IMG/VR virus record: IMGVR_UViG_3300025276_000036
Coordinates: 1 to 59,527 of that record
Length of the DNA stretch: 59,527 nt
Reading direction: 5' to 3' (one strand)
Origin: a virus
Numbering within the stretch: the first letter of the stretch is position 1; every line of letters starts with the position of its first letter. Both the position numbers and the translations under genes were made by a program. The notes beneath the pieces were generated by a model. The model saw only the letters and a list, made by a program, of their open reading frames with translations, ran no database searches and was not told the origin of the DNA. Shown here in pieces: positions 37,223 through 44,249 of this stretch.

Positions 37223-37244
37223 ACAAGTCCCGTCCGGTCCGCCA
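37223..37244. other. Probable attP core (3' end of a tRNA, tRNA-Asp-like)
   Basis: The segment ends CCCGTCCGGTCCGCCA, which reads as the T-stem 3' strand (CCCGT), acceptor 3' strand (CCGGTCC), discriminator G and CCA of a bacterial tRNA; it closely resembles the end of tRNA-Asp. No complete tRNA precedes it. Integrases of this family commonly use tRNA 3' ends as attB, and the phage copy restores the tRNA after integration. It lies 92 bases before int. Confidence 0.75.
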
Positions 37245-37294
37245 TAAGCATAAGAGGTTGTTTTTAAAGGCTTTTTTCCTTAAAATATCCTAGC

Positions 37295-37318
37295 TGTCAC
37301 AATTCTGTCACAGCTAGG
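37295..37318. repeat. TGTCACA direct repeat pair and hairpin, right of attP
   Basis: TGTCACA at 37295-37301 and 37306-37312 mirrors the pair left of attP. The pair is embedded in a nine-base perfect inverted repeat (CCTAGCTGT at 37289-37297 with ACAGCTAGG at 37310-37318). It may be the second integrase arm site, an excisionase site, or a hairpin in the int leader. Confidence 0.5.
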
Positions 37319-37335
37319 TTTAAAAAGGAGTTAAA

Positions 37336-38355
37336 ATGGCCACTATAAGGAAGCGTGGAAAGGCAAGTTGGCAAGCACAAATTCGCCACATCGGATTTCC
37401 CAATCAGTCAAAAACATTCAAAACAAGATTAGCCGCTCAACGATGGATTAATTCGACGACGTCGGATATGGAAGCCGGAGCGTGGAACGATCTTCGTTTA
37501 CAACGATCCATCTTTGTTAGCGACCTTCTTCGTCGTTGGCGAGACTCGCTACACCCAAACACAAAAGTATTCTGCGACAGCAAATTACACACCGTTGAAT
37601 TTCTAGCGCGAGAACTAGAGGGCGTCTCTCTGGCGGCTTTTGATAATGAGTTCATTATGGAGTATGCAAAGCGCAGGTCTGAAACTGTTCGCCGCAGCAC
37701 ACTCGGCACAGAGCTAAGTTATTTGTCCCAGTGCATAGACTTTTGTCGGACTATCTTTAAGACACCCCTGCCCTTTAATCCAGTCCACGAGGTTCGTGGG
37801 GTGTTGGGCCAACTTAATATGGTAGGTGGATCGCGGTGCGTAGAGCGTAGACTGAGAGACGGTGAGTACGAATTATTGCAGGACATAGACATGACGCCTT
37901 GGCTAGGCCCTGTAATGGACATTGCAGTGAACTCTGCGATGAGGCAGGGGGAGATTTTTAGGATGAAGTGGTCGGATTTAGATTTTAAGAAAGGCACTAT
38001 CTTTATCAAGGATCGAAAAGACCCTAAAGAGAAAGAAGGTAATGACCAGATAATACCTATGTTTCCGCCCGTGAGAGAGGCGCTCCTACGTGCACGAGAG
38101 TTTACTGGGGACGATGGTAGGGTTCTTCATGTAACATCAACAAAGAGTATCGGCGATGCTTTTAGACGAGTACGTATTAAGGCAGGGATTTACGATTTAC
38201 GCTTCCATGATTTAAGGCATGAGGGTGTAAGTAGGTTGTTCGAGAAAGGTTGGAGCATCCCCCAAGTGGCCGCTGTATCTGGCCACAAGGATTGGACGCA
38301 ACTTAAACGGTATACGCAACTTAAGCCAGGGGACTTGCTCACTGCGTATGGGTAG
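37336..38355 (+). CDS. int: Tyrosine site-specific integrase
   Basis: Codes for 339 residues. An AP2-like arm-binding N-terminus (IRKRGKASWQAQIRHIG), a SAM-like core-binding domain at about 65-170 and a catalytic domain follow. Catalytic residues are R203 (in MRQGE), H291 and R294 (HDLRH), H317 (GHKDW) and nucleophile Y326 (RYTQL). It inserts the phage into the host at attB. The ribosome binding site AAGGAG is strong. The attP region lies just upstream, and a convergent regulator gene follows. Confidence 0.95.
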   Translation: MATIRKRGKASWQAQIRHIGFPNQSKTFKTRLAAQRWINSTTSDMEAGAWNDLRLQRSIFVSDLLRRWRDSLHPNTKVFCDSKLHTVEFLARELEGVSLAAFDNEFIMEYAKRRSETVRRSTLGTELSYLSQCIDFCRTIFKTPLPFNPVHEVRGVLGQLNMVGGSRCVERRLRDGEYELLQDIDMTPWLGPVMDIAVNSAMRQGEIFRMKWSDLDFKKGTIFIKDRKDPKEKEGNDQIIPMFPPVREALLRAREFTGDDGRVLHVTSTKSIGDAFRRVRIKAGIYDLRFHDLRHEGVSRLFEKGWSIPQVAAVSGHKDWTQLKRYTQLKPGDLLTAYG

Positions 38356-38440
38356 GTCATCTAAATCTCCTAGCCTTCCATAGCTCCTTGACAGGGGTGT
38401 CCATCGGATGTCTGTTTGTTTTAGGGCGCGGCTTGGGTGG

Positions 38441-38485
38441 GAACTGTCTTAGTAATAGCTCATCGAATATAATGAAAGACAGTTC
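38441..38485. terminator. Inverted repeat between convergent int and HTH genes
   Basis: GAACTGTCTT (38441-38450) pairs perfectly with AAGACAGTTC (38476-38485) across a 25-base loop, followed by GGTTTT. It lies between the ends of two convergent genes and may act as a bidirectional terminator; the loop is long, so a protein-binding inverted repeat is also possible. No gene is seen in 38356-38534. Confidence 0.5.
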
Positions 38486-38534
38486 GGTTTTACCGCATCT
38501 CCTGCTTGGTGCTACACTTTGTTTCAGTCTCATC

Positions 38535-38741
38535 TTAACTTACGTACCGCGCTTCGAGATACGCCGCTGTCTCAAGCGTGGGGAATAAGTATTTCTTACC
38601 CCGTTTGACGTGGGGTATATCAAGCGTGCCATTATATATCTGCTGATAAAGCGATTGTTTTTTCAGCCTTAATACTTCGGCTAGTTCTTGCATATTTAAA
38701 AAAGGTCCGTACTTGTCCATCAAAAGGTCTGTCAGTGTCAT
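38535..38741 (-). CDS. Helix-turn-helix regulator, possible excisionase
   Basis: Codes for 68 residues. The segment LNMQELAEVLRLKKQSLYQQIYNGTLDIPHVKRGKKYLF (in two parts) is a MerR/AlpA-type winged HTH like those in excisionases and PrtN-like activators. It is convergent with int and close to it, as excisionases often are. Whether it bends attP DNA or activates transcription cannot be told. The ribosome binding site (GAGG) is rather distant. Confidence 0.7.
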   Translation of the reverse strand: MTLTDLLMDKYGPFLNMQELAEVLRLKKQSLYQQIYNGTLDIPHVKRGKKYLFPTLETAAYLEARYVS

Positions 38742-38817
38742 GTGTTTGATATCGCCTCATGGTTATGAAAGGTACTTCGAAATAGCGTTTTAACCCTGTA
38801 GTCTGGGTTATTACACT

Positions 38818-38839
38818 TACTAATATTAGTAATTATAAT
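38818..38839. promoter_or_regulatory. Palindromic and degenerate operator between HTH and repressor genes
   Basis: TTACTAATATTAGTAA (38818-38833) is a perfect 16-bp palindrome made of the same half-site in the opposite orientation. A one-mismatch operator (ATTAGTAATTATAAT, 38825-38839) overlaps it. It lies upstream of the HTH gene and could control it. Confidence 0.55.
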
Positions 38840-38956
38840 ATTATATGCGAATTGTAATAGCAACTAAGATAGGTAAATAGAATGTGAACTACGTCACAAT
38901 CTAGTTAACTGTATACTTTAGTATTAGACGCGGCTGTTCAGTGGGAGATCAAATAT

Positions 38957-38984
38957 AAAAAAACCCACTGTTAAGTGGGCTTTT
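38957..38984 (-). terminator. Intrinsic terminator after the repressor gene
   Basis: CCCACT-GTTA-AGTGGG flanked by seven A on the left (seven T in the minus-strand transcript) and four T on the right. It lies 20 bases past the repressor stop and may work in both directions. Confidence 0.9.
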
Positions 38985-39003
38985 GGATTATAACTTGTTG
39001 TTT

Positions 39004-39561
39004 TTAACTGACTTGTATGGTGAGCATTGTGTACTGTTCAATAACTTTAAACTTTTCAATTACGCTCTTATTTCCGATAACAAAAGATTTTCTATCTTCT
39101 ACTTTGGCCACATAAAGTAAGCTATTTTTAGAGCATCGGTGGGCGGCACTGGTATCTTTTGTAACTTCTATTAACGCTCCGATTGGTATTCGTAAGTCGT
39201 TTTCTTCATCAACTCTAATGTAAAACGAGTCTAGTTGCGCTTGGTCATATAAGAGCGGGGGGCTTTTGAGTTTTGTTGTAGCGTCACTTGTGGAATACAG
39301 CTCAGCCATACGTATGTTGTCTGGTAGAAGCGCGGCTATGTTAGGGTCGATATCTCTGGGGTCTACTCCAAGGAAGTTAGACAACTTAATGATTGTTTGC
39401 GGCGACATTGCTGTTAAGCCATTGACGTACTGCGCAAATGCTCCTTGAGACCATCCTAATTTACCGGCGGCTTCGGTTTGAGTCACTTCCATCTCTATTT
39501 TTTTAGAGTCCCAAATTCTTCTTAGATTTGCGACCGGGTCATTTGATACGTTACGATTCAT
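39004..39561 (-). CDS. XRE-family repressor with degenerate S24 C-terminus
   Basis: Codes for 185 residues from the ATG at 39561 (site GGTGAG). The HTH spans about residues 26-66 (TQTEAAGKLGWSQGAFAQYVNG). The C-terminal half resembles the CI/LexA S24 fold (FYIRVDEENDLRIPIGALIEV), but where the family has the catalytic Ser (GDSM) this protein has ENDL, so self-cleavage looks lost. It is the best candidate to bind the ATTAGYNNNRCTAAT sites and hold lysogeny. It starts five bases after the nuclease gene ends and is likely co-transcribed with it. Confidence 0.8.
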   Translation of the reverse strand: MNRNVSNDPVANLRRIWDSKKIEMEVTQTEAAGKLGWSQGAFAQYVNGLTAMSPQTIIKLSNFLGVDPRDIDPNIAALLPDNIRMAELYSTSDATTKLKSPPLLYDQAQLDSFYIRVDEENDLRIPIGALIEVTKDTSAAHRCSKNSLLYVAKVEDRKSFVIGNKSVIEKFKVIEQYTMLTIQVS

Positions 39562-39566
39562 AATAC

Positions 39567-39962
39567 TCACCCTTCCATAGTTGAACATATAATAAAATCT
39601 TTAATCAAGCTTCTATTTACTTTATGTTCTATATAATACTCCTTTGTTATATTAGCTGTCCAGTCATTTACTAATAATATTAGGGCTGTATCCTCGATTC
39701 CTACGATAAGTGCAGCTTTTTGTCCGCAGTTATGGAGTTTATTAAGCCATTGTAGTTGGAGTGGTTTTAGCGTGGTTTTAATTAACGTAGAGTCACGTTT
39801 TGGGAGTGCAGGAACGTATTTATACTCTACCCATAGGGTTCCCGCCGGTCCGGCATACATAGCATCAGGGACACCACCCACGTAACTGTCGTGTATTTTC
39901 CATACTAAAAGGTCGGATGGCAGCGTACGGTGTATTGATTTTATAAAACTATGTTCGTTCAT
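39567..39962 (-). CDS. VRR-NUC-like PD-(D/E)XK nuclease
   Basis: Codes for 131 residues. The core is GGVPDAMYAGPAGTLWVEYKYV: PD at 32-33 and E46-x-K48, the catalytic triad of the PD-(D/E)XK fold in its VRR-NUC form. A later KPLQLQWLNKLHNCGQKAALIVG element fits the second half of the fold. Such phage enzymes act as Holliday-junction or flap nucleases. It is unusual to find one directly ahead of the repressor. No ribosome binding site is obvious; a structured leader lies upstream. Confidence 0.75.
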   Translation of the reverse strand: MNEHSFIKSIHRTLPSDLLVWKIHDSYVGGVPDAMYAGPAGTLWVEYKYVPALPKRDSTLIKTTLKPLQLQWLNKLHNCGQKAALIVGIEDTALILLVNDWTANITKEYYIEHKVNRSLIKDFIICSTMEG

Positions 39963-39992
39963 TTAGTCACATTTATTAGTTGGGGTAATAAA

Positions 39993-40144
39993 TCTAGTGA
40001 TGCGTTTCGGCTTACAGTGCATCAAGCTGTAGTTGGCACAGTTATTTTTGTGTTGGAGATACACTCAAAAATAACCTGTAGCCTTTACCGGTTCGCGGTG
40101 GTAATTTAGTGATCCGTTTCCGACTCCTAGTGGATCAAGCTAGG
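39993..40144 (-). ncRNA. Tandem H-type pseudoknot motif (two covarying copies)
   Basis: Copy 1: TACAG (40013) pairs CTGTA (40027) with a nine-base loop TGCATCAAG whose GCATCA pairs TGATGC at 39998. Copy 2: CCTAG (40126) pairs CTAGG (40140) with loop TGGATCAAG whose GGATCA pairs TGATCC at 40110. The stems differ at four base pairs, all compensated, while the TGSATCAAG loop and GTTTCSG linker stay fixed. Between them is a ten-pair perfect hairpin (40041-40050 with 40066-40075). Minus-strand transcription is assumed from the neighbours. No known riboswitch is recognised. Confidence 0.65.
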
Positions 40145-40146
40145 CC

Positions 40147-40178
40147 AAAAAGGGCGCAACGTATCGAGCGTTGCGTCC
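40147..40178 (-). terminator. Intrinsic terminator of the replication operon
   Basis: In the minus-strand sense GGACGCAACG pairs with CGTTGCGCCC (one mismatch) around a seven-base loop, followed by five T. It lies 24 bases after the last replication gene and immediately before the pseudoknot element. Confidence 0.85.
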
Positions 40179-40201
40179 TTAGTCGCGGAGGCAACTTGTT
40201 A

Positions 40202-40894
40202 TTAGCTGTGTTGCTCGTATAGAGCCTCTGCTGATTTGTAGTCGTCTTCCATAGCCCAACCTACCCAAGAAACATCGACATTCATAAACACTTTGCCGCT
40301 TTTGTTCTCAGTGGCAACCCCGCCTACTTTCCAAAGACCTGCGAACCGATCACCGCCGAACATACCGATCTGGGAGTTCCAAGCCTTAGACACGCGTAGC
40401 TTAGACGATGCGAAGTCCATGATGCACGGGCTACGGTCAAGCTCGCCTGTCTCAGGGTTCTTAAGTAACACGATGTGCGCATGGGTCTCGTTGATTTCGT
40501 ACTCAGAAGGCGCGTCTTGAGTATTGACGTACTCTTGTGCACTCTCTTTAGATGTGTACGCACCATGGTAACCACCGCCTGCTTCAAGACTTTTCCACAC
40601 AACATACTCGATCTTGAACGTCAAGCTAAGTGCGTATATCTCTTCGCCATAATTCTCATTAGTAAGTGTGTTAACGAAATGGCCAACTTCACAGCCAGGG
40701 ATGAATTTAGCGTGATGCTTGTCTACTTCGTTAGACATTTTTTGGAGCATCTTTATACGAGGTATGGCTACGTTAGCGCCAACGTTCTCGTTACCACGGC
40801 CAATGCCGTTGACAACTTGTAAGTGGGCCGGTAGCGAGTCGTTAGAGGCTACCATGGAGGGTGCTGCTGATACTGCTTTTGATGCTGAAGGCAT
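40202..40894 (-). CDS. Replication-region protein, possible ssDNA-binding protein
   Basis: Codes for 230 residues. The pattern IPRIKMLQKMSNEVD...GHFVNTLTNENYGEEIYALSL...FKIEYVVWK and the later SSKLRVSKAWNSQIG...DRFAGLWKV is shared by a family of podoviral replication-region proteins; its small size, acidic C-terminus (EDDYKSAEALYEQ) and aromatic beta segments fit an OB-fold ssDNA-binding protein, but I cannot confirm this. The leader TAGGAAATACATTATG is nearly the same as that of the Ubl gene. Confidence 0.55.
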   Translation of the reverse strand: MPSASKAVSAAPSMVASNDSLPAHLQVVNGIGRGNENVGANVAIPRIKMLQKMSNEVDKHHAKFIPGCEVGHFVNTLTNENYGEEIYALSLTFKIEYVVWKSLEAGGGYHGAYTSKESAQEYVNTQDAPSEYEINETHAHIVLLKNPETGELDRSPCIMDFASSKLRVSKAWNSQIGMFGGDRFAGLWKVGGVATENKSGKVFMNVDVSWVGWAMEDDYKSAEALYEQHS

Positions 40895-40928
40895 AATGTA
40901 TTTCCTATGATTGATTCATGATTGGGGT

Positions 40929-41294
40929 TTAAAGGTTTCTAAAGTTAATTCGACGTATTTCACGGGGCTGTAAACCAGGCACTTCCTCTCCAAGTTTCAG
41001 GAGTTCCTTGTACGCGGTGGATGATGCACGTCGTTGTAAGAGACTGAAATCGTCAGTAGATTTGATGTGGGCGTAAAATAAATCCCAATCAACTACATCT
41101 GGCACAGTGTCTTGGTTTATGGACACACTGGCTCTGTCATTAGCGGTACGTGACAGACCCTGCTCGTCCAATGCGGTGAGAAGCTGATAATCTAATTCAG
41201 ACTCTCGTTTGTTTACATCTTTCAAACTAGCGTTGAGAAAAGCTTTTTGATCTTTTACCTCGGCTCGTAACTCAATAAGTTCATTTATATTCAT
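40929..41294 (-). CDS. Coiled-coil replication-region protein
   Basis: Codes for 121 residues with a heptad-rich N-terminal half (LIELRAEVKDQKAFLNASLKDVNKRE...) and a globular C-terminal half containing DWDLFYAHIKSTDDFSLLQRR. Similar small proteins stand beside phage replication genes. Function unknown. It follows the SNF2 helicase gene by nine bases. Confidence 0.6.
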   Translation of the reverse strand: MNINELIELRAEVKDQKAFLNASLKDVNKRESELDYQLLTALDEQGLSRTANDRASVSINQDTVPDVVDWDLFYAHIKSTDDFSLLQRRASSTAYKELLKLGEEVPGLQPREIRRINFRNL

Positions 41295-41303
41295 GCGTAC
41301 TCC

Positions 41304-42641
41304 TTATGCGGCTGCTTTTAGTTGGTTGAGTATTGATAGCAAGTCTTCCATTCGGACTAGCTTGCTTTGTAGCTTTTCGTACACGTCTGTTTCCCACGTA
41401 CCGCGAGCGGCGATATGGACAACTTCGGTGCGTTCTGTTTGCCCCGCACGGTATATTCGGCGGTTAAACTGGTGGTAGTGCTCTGCGTTGTAGGTAGGTG
41501 ATGCCCAGATAACACTGGTTGCTTTGGTCATGGTGAGACCATGCCCTGCTGACTGTGGGTGACAAAACACGACCTGTAGGTGCCCTGCTTGCATGCGGTC
41601 TACAATTTCTTTGCGCTTATGTGCAGGACAATCGCCATCGATCGTTGCGTACTTGATGCCTAACTTCTCAGCGAGCGCGGTCATGTGTACTTTTTCGTGC
41701 TTCCAGTTGAACGCTACAAGACTGTGCTTGCGCTCTTGAACAAGTTGCATTACTAATTCATAGCGCTCGGGATGTACGCTTTGGACGTTGCCGTCTTCGT
41801 CGTACACTGCGCCAGTACATAACTGCAATAACTTTTTGACCTTTGCACCTGCATGGACAGCAGTGATAACTGTGTCATTTGTAGTCAGGATGTTGTCGTT
41901 ACTGAGTTGGTAATACTGTTGCATTATCTTTTTAGGAAGGCTTACAAGACGCTCGCTAATAGTTTGCGGCGGCATGGTTAGACATTCTTCTAACGTGTAT
42001 CGGATATTAATATCGCTAAGCGCTTGGGCTACGGTTGTTTCTGCATCTTCTTTTTGAATCCATTCGTTAGCGAAACCGTTGAAGCGCGCTGTACACACTA
42101 CGTTGCGGAAGGTATAGAACCGGTGGCCAAGGCGTTCACCGTCGTCAATGATGAGCGTTGGGTGCCAGATGTCTAAGATGGTGTTGCTGTTAGGCGTACC
42201 TGACATTGCAATACGGTACTTAAAGAGACTGGCTATTTTAAGAATGGCTTTACTACGCTGAGAGCTTGGGTTCTTAAACGCGGTAAACTCATCAATTACA
42301 AGTGTGTCGAAATCAGCTAATAATGATTTGTGTTGGATGAGCCATTTAGCGGCGTCATGGTTGGTGATAACAGCGTCTGTATCTTCTTGAAACGCTTTCT
42401 CACGGTTCTTAGCGTAAGCAACTGAATACGTGAGCTGCGGAGTAAACTTCTCTATGTCATCGCCCCACGAGGCTTCTAAGATAGACAGCGGAGCAAGGAT
42501 CAAGGTTCGTGAACTACGCTTCGCAATCGCGTCTAGTACTGAGCGCGTTTTGCCTGTGCCTGGATCAGATGTAATAAGCACACGATCGTTAGCTAAAATG
42601 TGGTTAGTCGTTACTGTTTGGTGCTTGAAAGGCTTAAACAT
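41304..42641 (-). CDS. SNF2-type superfamily 2 helicase
   Basis: Codes for 445 residues. Motif I is DPGTGKT at 26-32, motif II DEFT near 115, motif III SGTP near 147, and motifs V/VI SAGHGLTM and QFNRRIYRAGQTE near 370-400. The spacing is that of small phage SNF2/DEAD-like translocases, which remodel protein-DNA complexes or replication forks using ATP. It has its own operator-controlled promoter and begins the distal part of the replication operon. Confidence 0.9.
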   Translation of the reverse strand: MFKPFKHQTVTTNHILANDRVLITSDPGTGKTRSVLDAIAKRSSRTLILAPLSILEASWGDDIEKFTPQLTYSVAYAKNREKAFQEDTDAVITNHDAAKWLIQHKSLLADFDTLVIDEFTAFKNPSSQRSKAILKIASLFKYRIAMSGTPNSNTILDIWHPTLIIDDGERLGHRFYTFRNVVCTARFNGFANEWIQKEDAETTVAQALSDINIRYTLEECLTMPPQTISERLVSLPKKIMQQYYQLSNDNILTTNDTVITAVHAGAKVKKLLQLCTGAVYDEDGNVQSVHPERYELVMQLVQERKHSLVAFNWKHEKVHMTALAEKLGIKYATIDGDCPAHKRKEIVDRMQAGHLQVVFCHPQSAGHGLTMTKATSVIWASPTYNAEHYHQFNRRIYRAGQTERTEVVHIAARGTWETDVYEKLQSKLVRMEDLLSILNQLKAAA

Positions 42642-42681
42642 TTTGATTACCTTTTTGGTTTAGTATCAATAGCTTATGTGT

Positions 42682-42701
42682 ATTATATTAGCATTACTAA
42701 T
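42682..42701 (-). promoter_or_regulatory. Operator overlapping a perfect minus-strand -10
   Basis: On the minus strand ATTAGTAATGCTAAT (42701-42687) runs into TATAAT (42687-42682). The layout is the same as at 28687. It should start transcription of the SNF2 helicase gene and those after it. Confidence 0.75.
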
Positions 42702-42713
42702 ACTATAAATCCA

Positions 42714-42908
42714 TTAAAGTTCTGTTGAGATAATGTCGTCAAATATCTCTTGTTTTATAGACGCTGCGAGTGAACGATCCATCTTCTGCGTCAGTTTTAT
42801 ATTTGATTTCTTTAGACGGTACGTTGACCAGTACATAGCCTCTGGGGGGTCTGTAAGTAGACGGTACTCTAGAACTTCTTGCGGGTTGAGAATGTAATAT
42901 TGCTTCAT
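42714..42908 (-). CDS. Small hypothetical protein
   Basis: Codes for 64 residues from the ATG at 42908 with GAGGCG upstream. It is basic, without membrane segments; no family recognised. A second frame from 42957 (72 residues, AAGGAC site) overlaps it, but its sequence after the first 22 residues looks out of frame, so I prefer this one. Confidence 0.5.
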   Translation of the reverse strand: MKQYYILNPQEVLEYRLLTDPPEAMYWSTYRLKKSNIKLTQKMDRSLAASIKQEIFDDIISTEL

Positions 42909-42960
42909 GTAATTGCGCCTCAATATGACCGAATAAAACGTGCTTTATATCTTCCATGGT

Positions 42961-43257
42961 CTAGTCCTTGGGGTTAATGTCTACCCACATAAAACGTCGG
43001 TAAGGGAATTTTTTGGTTTTAACAATGCTTAGTACTTCGCGCGTCATGGTCTGCTTCATAACGAACAACGTTATGGAAATAATTAAACCGGCGACCATGG
43101 CGGTCAACATGCCGCTGAAAGTGCCTGCAAAGATAAACATTAGAAAGCCTGTTGATACTATGTCGATAGGTATGTCGAACGCGATAACACGACGGACGCC
43201 GAACTTAAAGACTAGGAATAGAATGCCTGCGGCTGATAGCGTTCCTGCTATTAACAT
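42961..43257 (-). CDS. Membrane protein
   Basis: Codes for 98 residues from the ATG at 43257 with a GGAG site. Three hydrophobic segments lie at about residues 2-20, 29-48 and 50-72; the C-terminal 28 residues are basic and cytoplasmic. No family recognised. It stands between the Cas4-like nuclease and the helicase genes, an odd place for a membrane protein, beside another one. Confidence 0.6.
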   Translation of the reverse strand: MLIAGTLSAAGILFLVFKFGVRRVIAFDIPIDIVSTGFLMFIFAGTFSGMLTAMVAGLIISITLFVMKQTMTREVLSIVKTKKFPYRRFMWVDINPKD

Positions 43258-43259
43258 AG

Positions 43260-43418
43260 TTATCTCCGATAGAACAAGTAATTGAGAGCTACGCCTATCG
43301 CGGCTATGAGCAAACAAGCAAGCACGATAGTAATGAGGTCTACAAGAATGGAAAAGAATAGGACTACGCAGACAATTAAGGCTGCGTAGAACAGTATTTG
43401 GTACAGTATATTTTTCAT
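43260..43418 (-). CDS. Small double-pass membrane protein
   Basis: Codes for 52 residues from an ATG at 43418; a longer frame upstream is in the 3' end of the nuclease gene. Nearly all of residues 4-48 are hydrophobic, giving two helices. It ends two bases before the next membrane protein starts. Function unknown. Confidence 0.55.
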   Translation of the reverse strand: MKNILYQILFYAALIVCVVLFFSILVDLITIVLACLLIAAIGVALNYLFYRR

Positions 43419-43479
43419 TGGGATACTCTCGTCTGGTTCGTGGGGACTCTTTTGATTCCTGTCGGGAATTGGTTTTAAA

Positions 43480-44241
43480 CTACTCAACGCCCCAGTGACA
43501 TTCAGGGTCCATGCCTTCGGGTGCTTTTCTAAATGAACACCATCTACACGCATTTTTACTAGGCGTTGGTGCGAAGTCTGTTTCAGTCGTCATCTTGACT
43601 GCGCGTTTGTGGTAAGCCGGTGCAAAGACCATGGCTTGCTCACGGGTGTATTGTTTTTTAGTTGTTTTGGCATGGTCGAGATACCAAAATTCGGTCTGAA
43701 CAAACTGTATTAGTGGGAATCTAAAGAACGTTGCAATGGCGTATAACAGCCCTTGCTGACCGTGTGCTATTTCGTTGCCGAAGTGTTTACCAGTTTTGTA
43801 ATCGATAACTCTGGCTGATGTTTCGTCTTCGTGTACAAGTGCGTCTAGTTTGATGCGCGCCCATGTGTCTGGACTCATCCAACCTGTAACGTCCCACTCG
43901 GTTGTAAAGCCCCAGTCACCTTCTAATTCGACTTTTGCATCGGCATACAATGCACGTAACTCGTTGAAATCTGCTTCGAACTTAGACAGTTCAGTTGGCA
44001 GCTCACTAATCTTGCCGTCAACGAAGTCTTCTGCGTATTCATGTATCATTGTTCCGCGATCCATGGCAGGCGAACCTGGTTCTTTAACGCCTTTTACACG
44101 GCTGATATAAGTTCTGTAGGGGCAGTCTTCGAAGACTTTTAGTGCTGAGTAGGACCAGGCTCTTACATCGCCTAATGCTGTTGGAACTTCGAAGTCTACG
44201 TTGCCGCGTGTTGCGTCTTTATCACCTGTCAATTTAATCAT
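43480..44241 (-). CDS. Cas4/AddB-like PD-(D/E)XK exonuclease with Fe-S cluster
   Basis: Codes for 253 residues. The catalytic core includes the MIHEYAE helix, RIKLDALV (the PD part) and VIDYKTG (the D/ExK part). One Cys in FEDCPYRT and three near the C-terminus (ACRWC, PEC) fit the four-cysteine iron-sulphur cluster of Cas4/AddB nucleases. A recombination or end-processing 5'-3' exonuclease role is likely. It follows the primase-helicase gene by eight bases. Confidence 0.8.
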   Translation of the reverse strand: MIKLTGDKDATRGNVDFEVPTALGDVRAWSYSALKVFEDCPYRTYISRVKGVKEPGSPAMDRGTMIHEYAEDFVDGKISELPTELSKFEADFNELRALYADAKVELEGDWGFTTEWDVTGWMSPDTWARIKLDALVHEDETSARVIDYKTGKHFGNEIAHGQQGLLYAIATFFRFPLIQFVQTEFWYLDHAKTTKKQYTREQAMVFAPAYHKRAVKMTTETDFAPTPSKNACRWCSFRKAPEGMDPECHWGVE

Positions 44242-44249
44242 TTTTTATC

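Noticed and set aside
37224-37244. Functional tRNA gene
   Set aside because: Only the T-stem 3' strand and acceptor end are present; no D-arm or anticodon arm precedes it, so it is an attachment core.
42739-42957. 72-residue frame overlapping the gene at 42714
   Set aside because: It has a fair ribosome binding site, but after about 22 residues the sequence looks out of frame, and the overlapping 64-residue frame has better protein character. A short leader peptide cannot be excluded.
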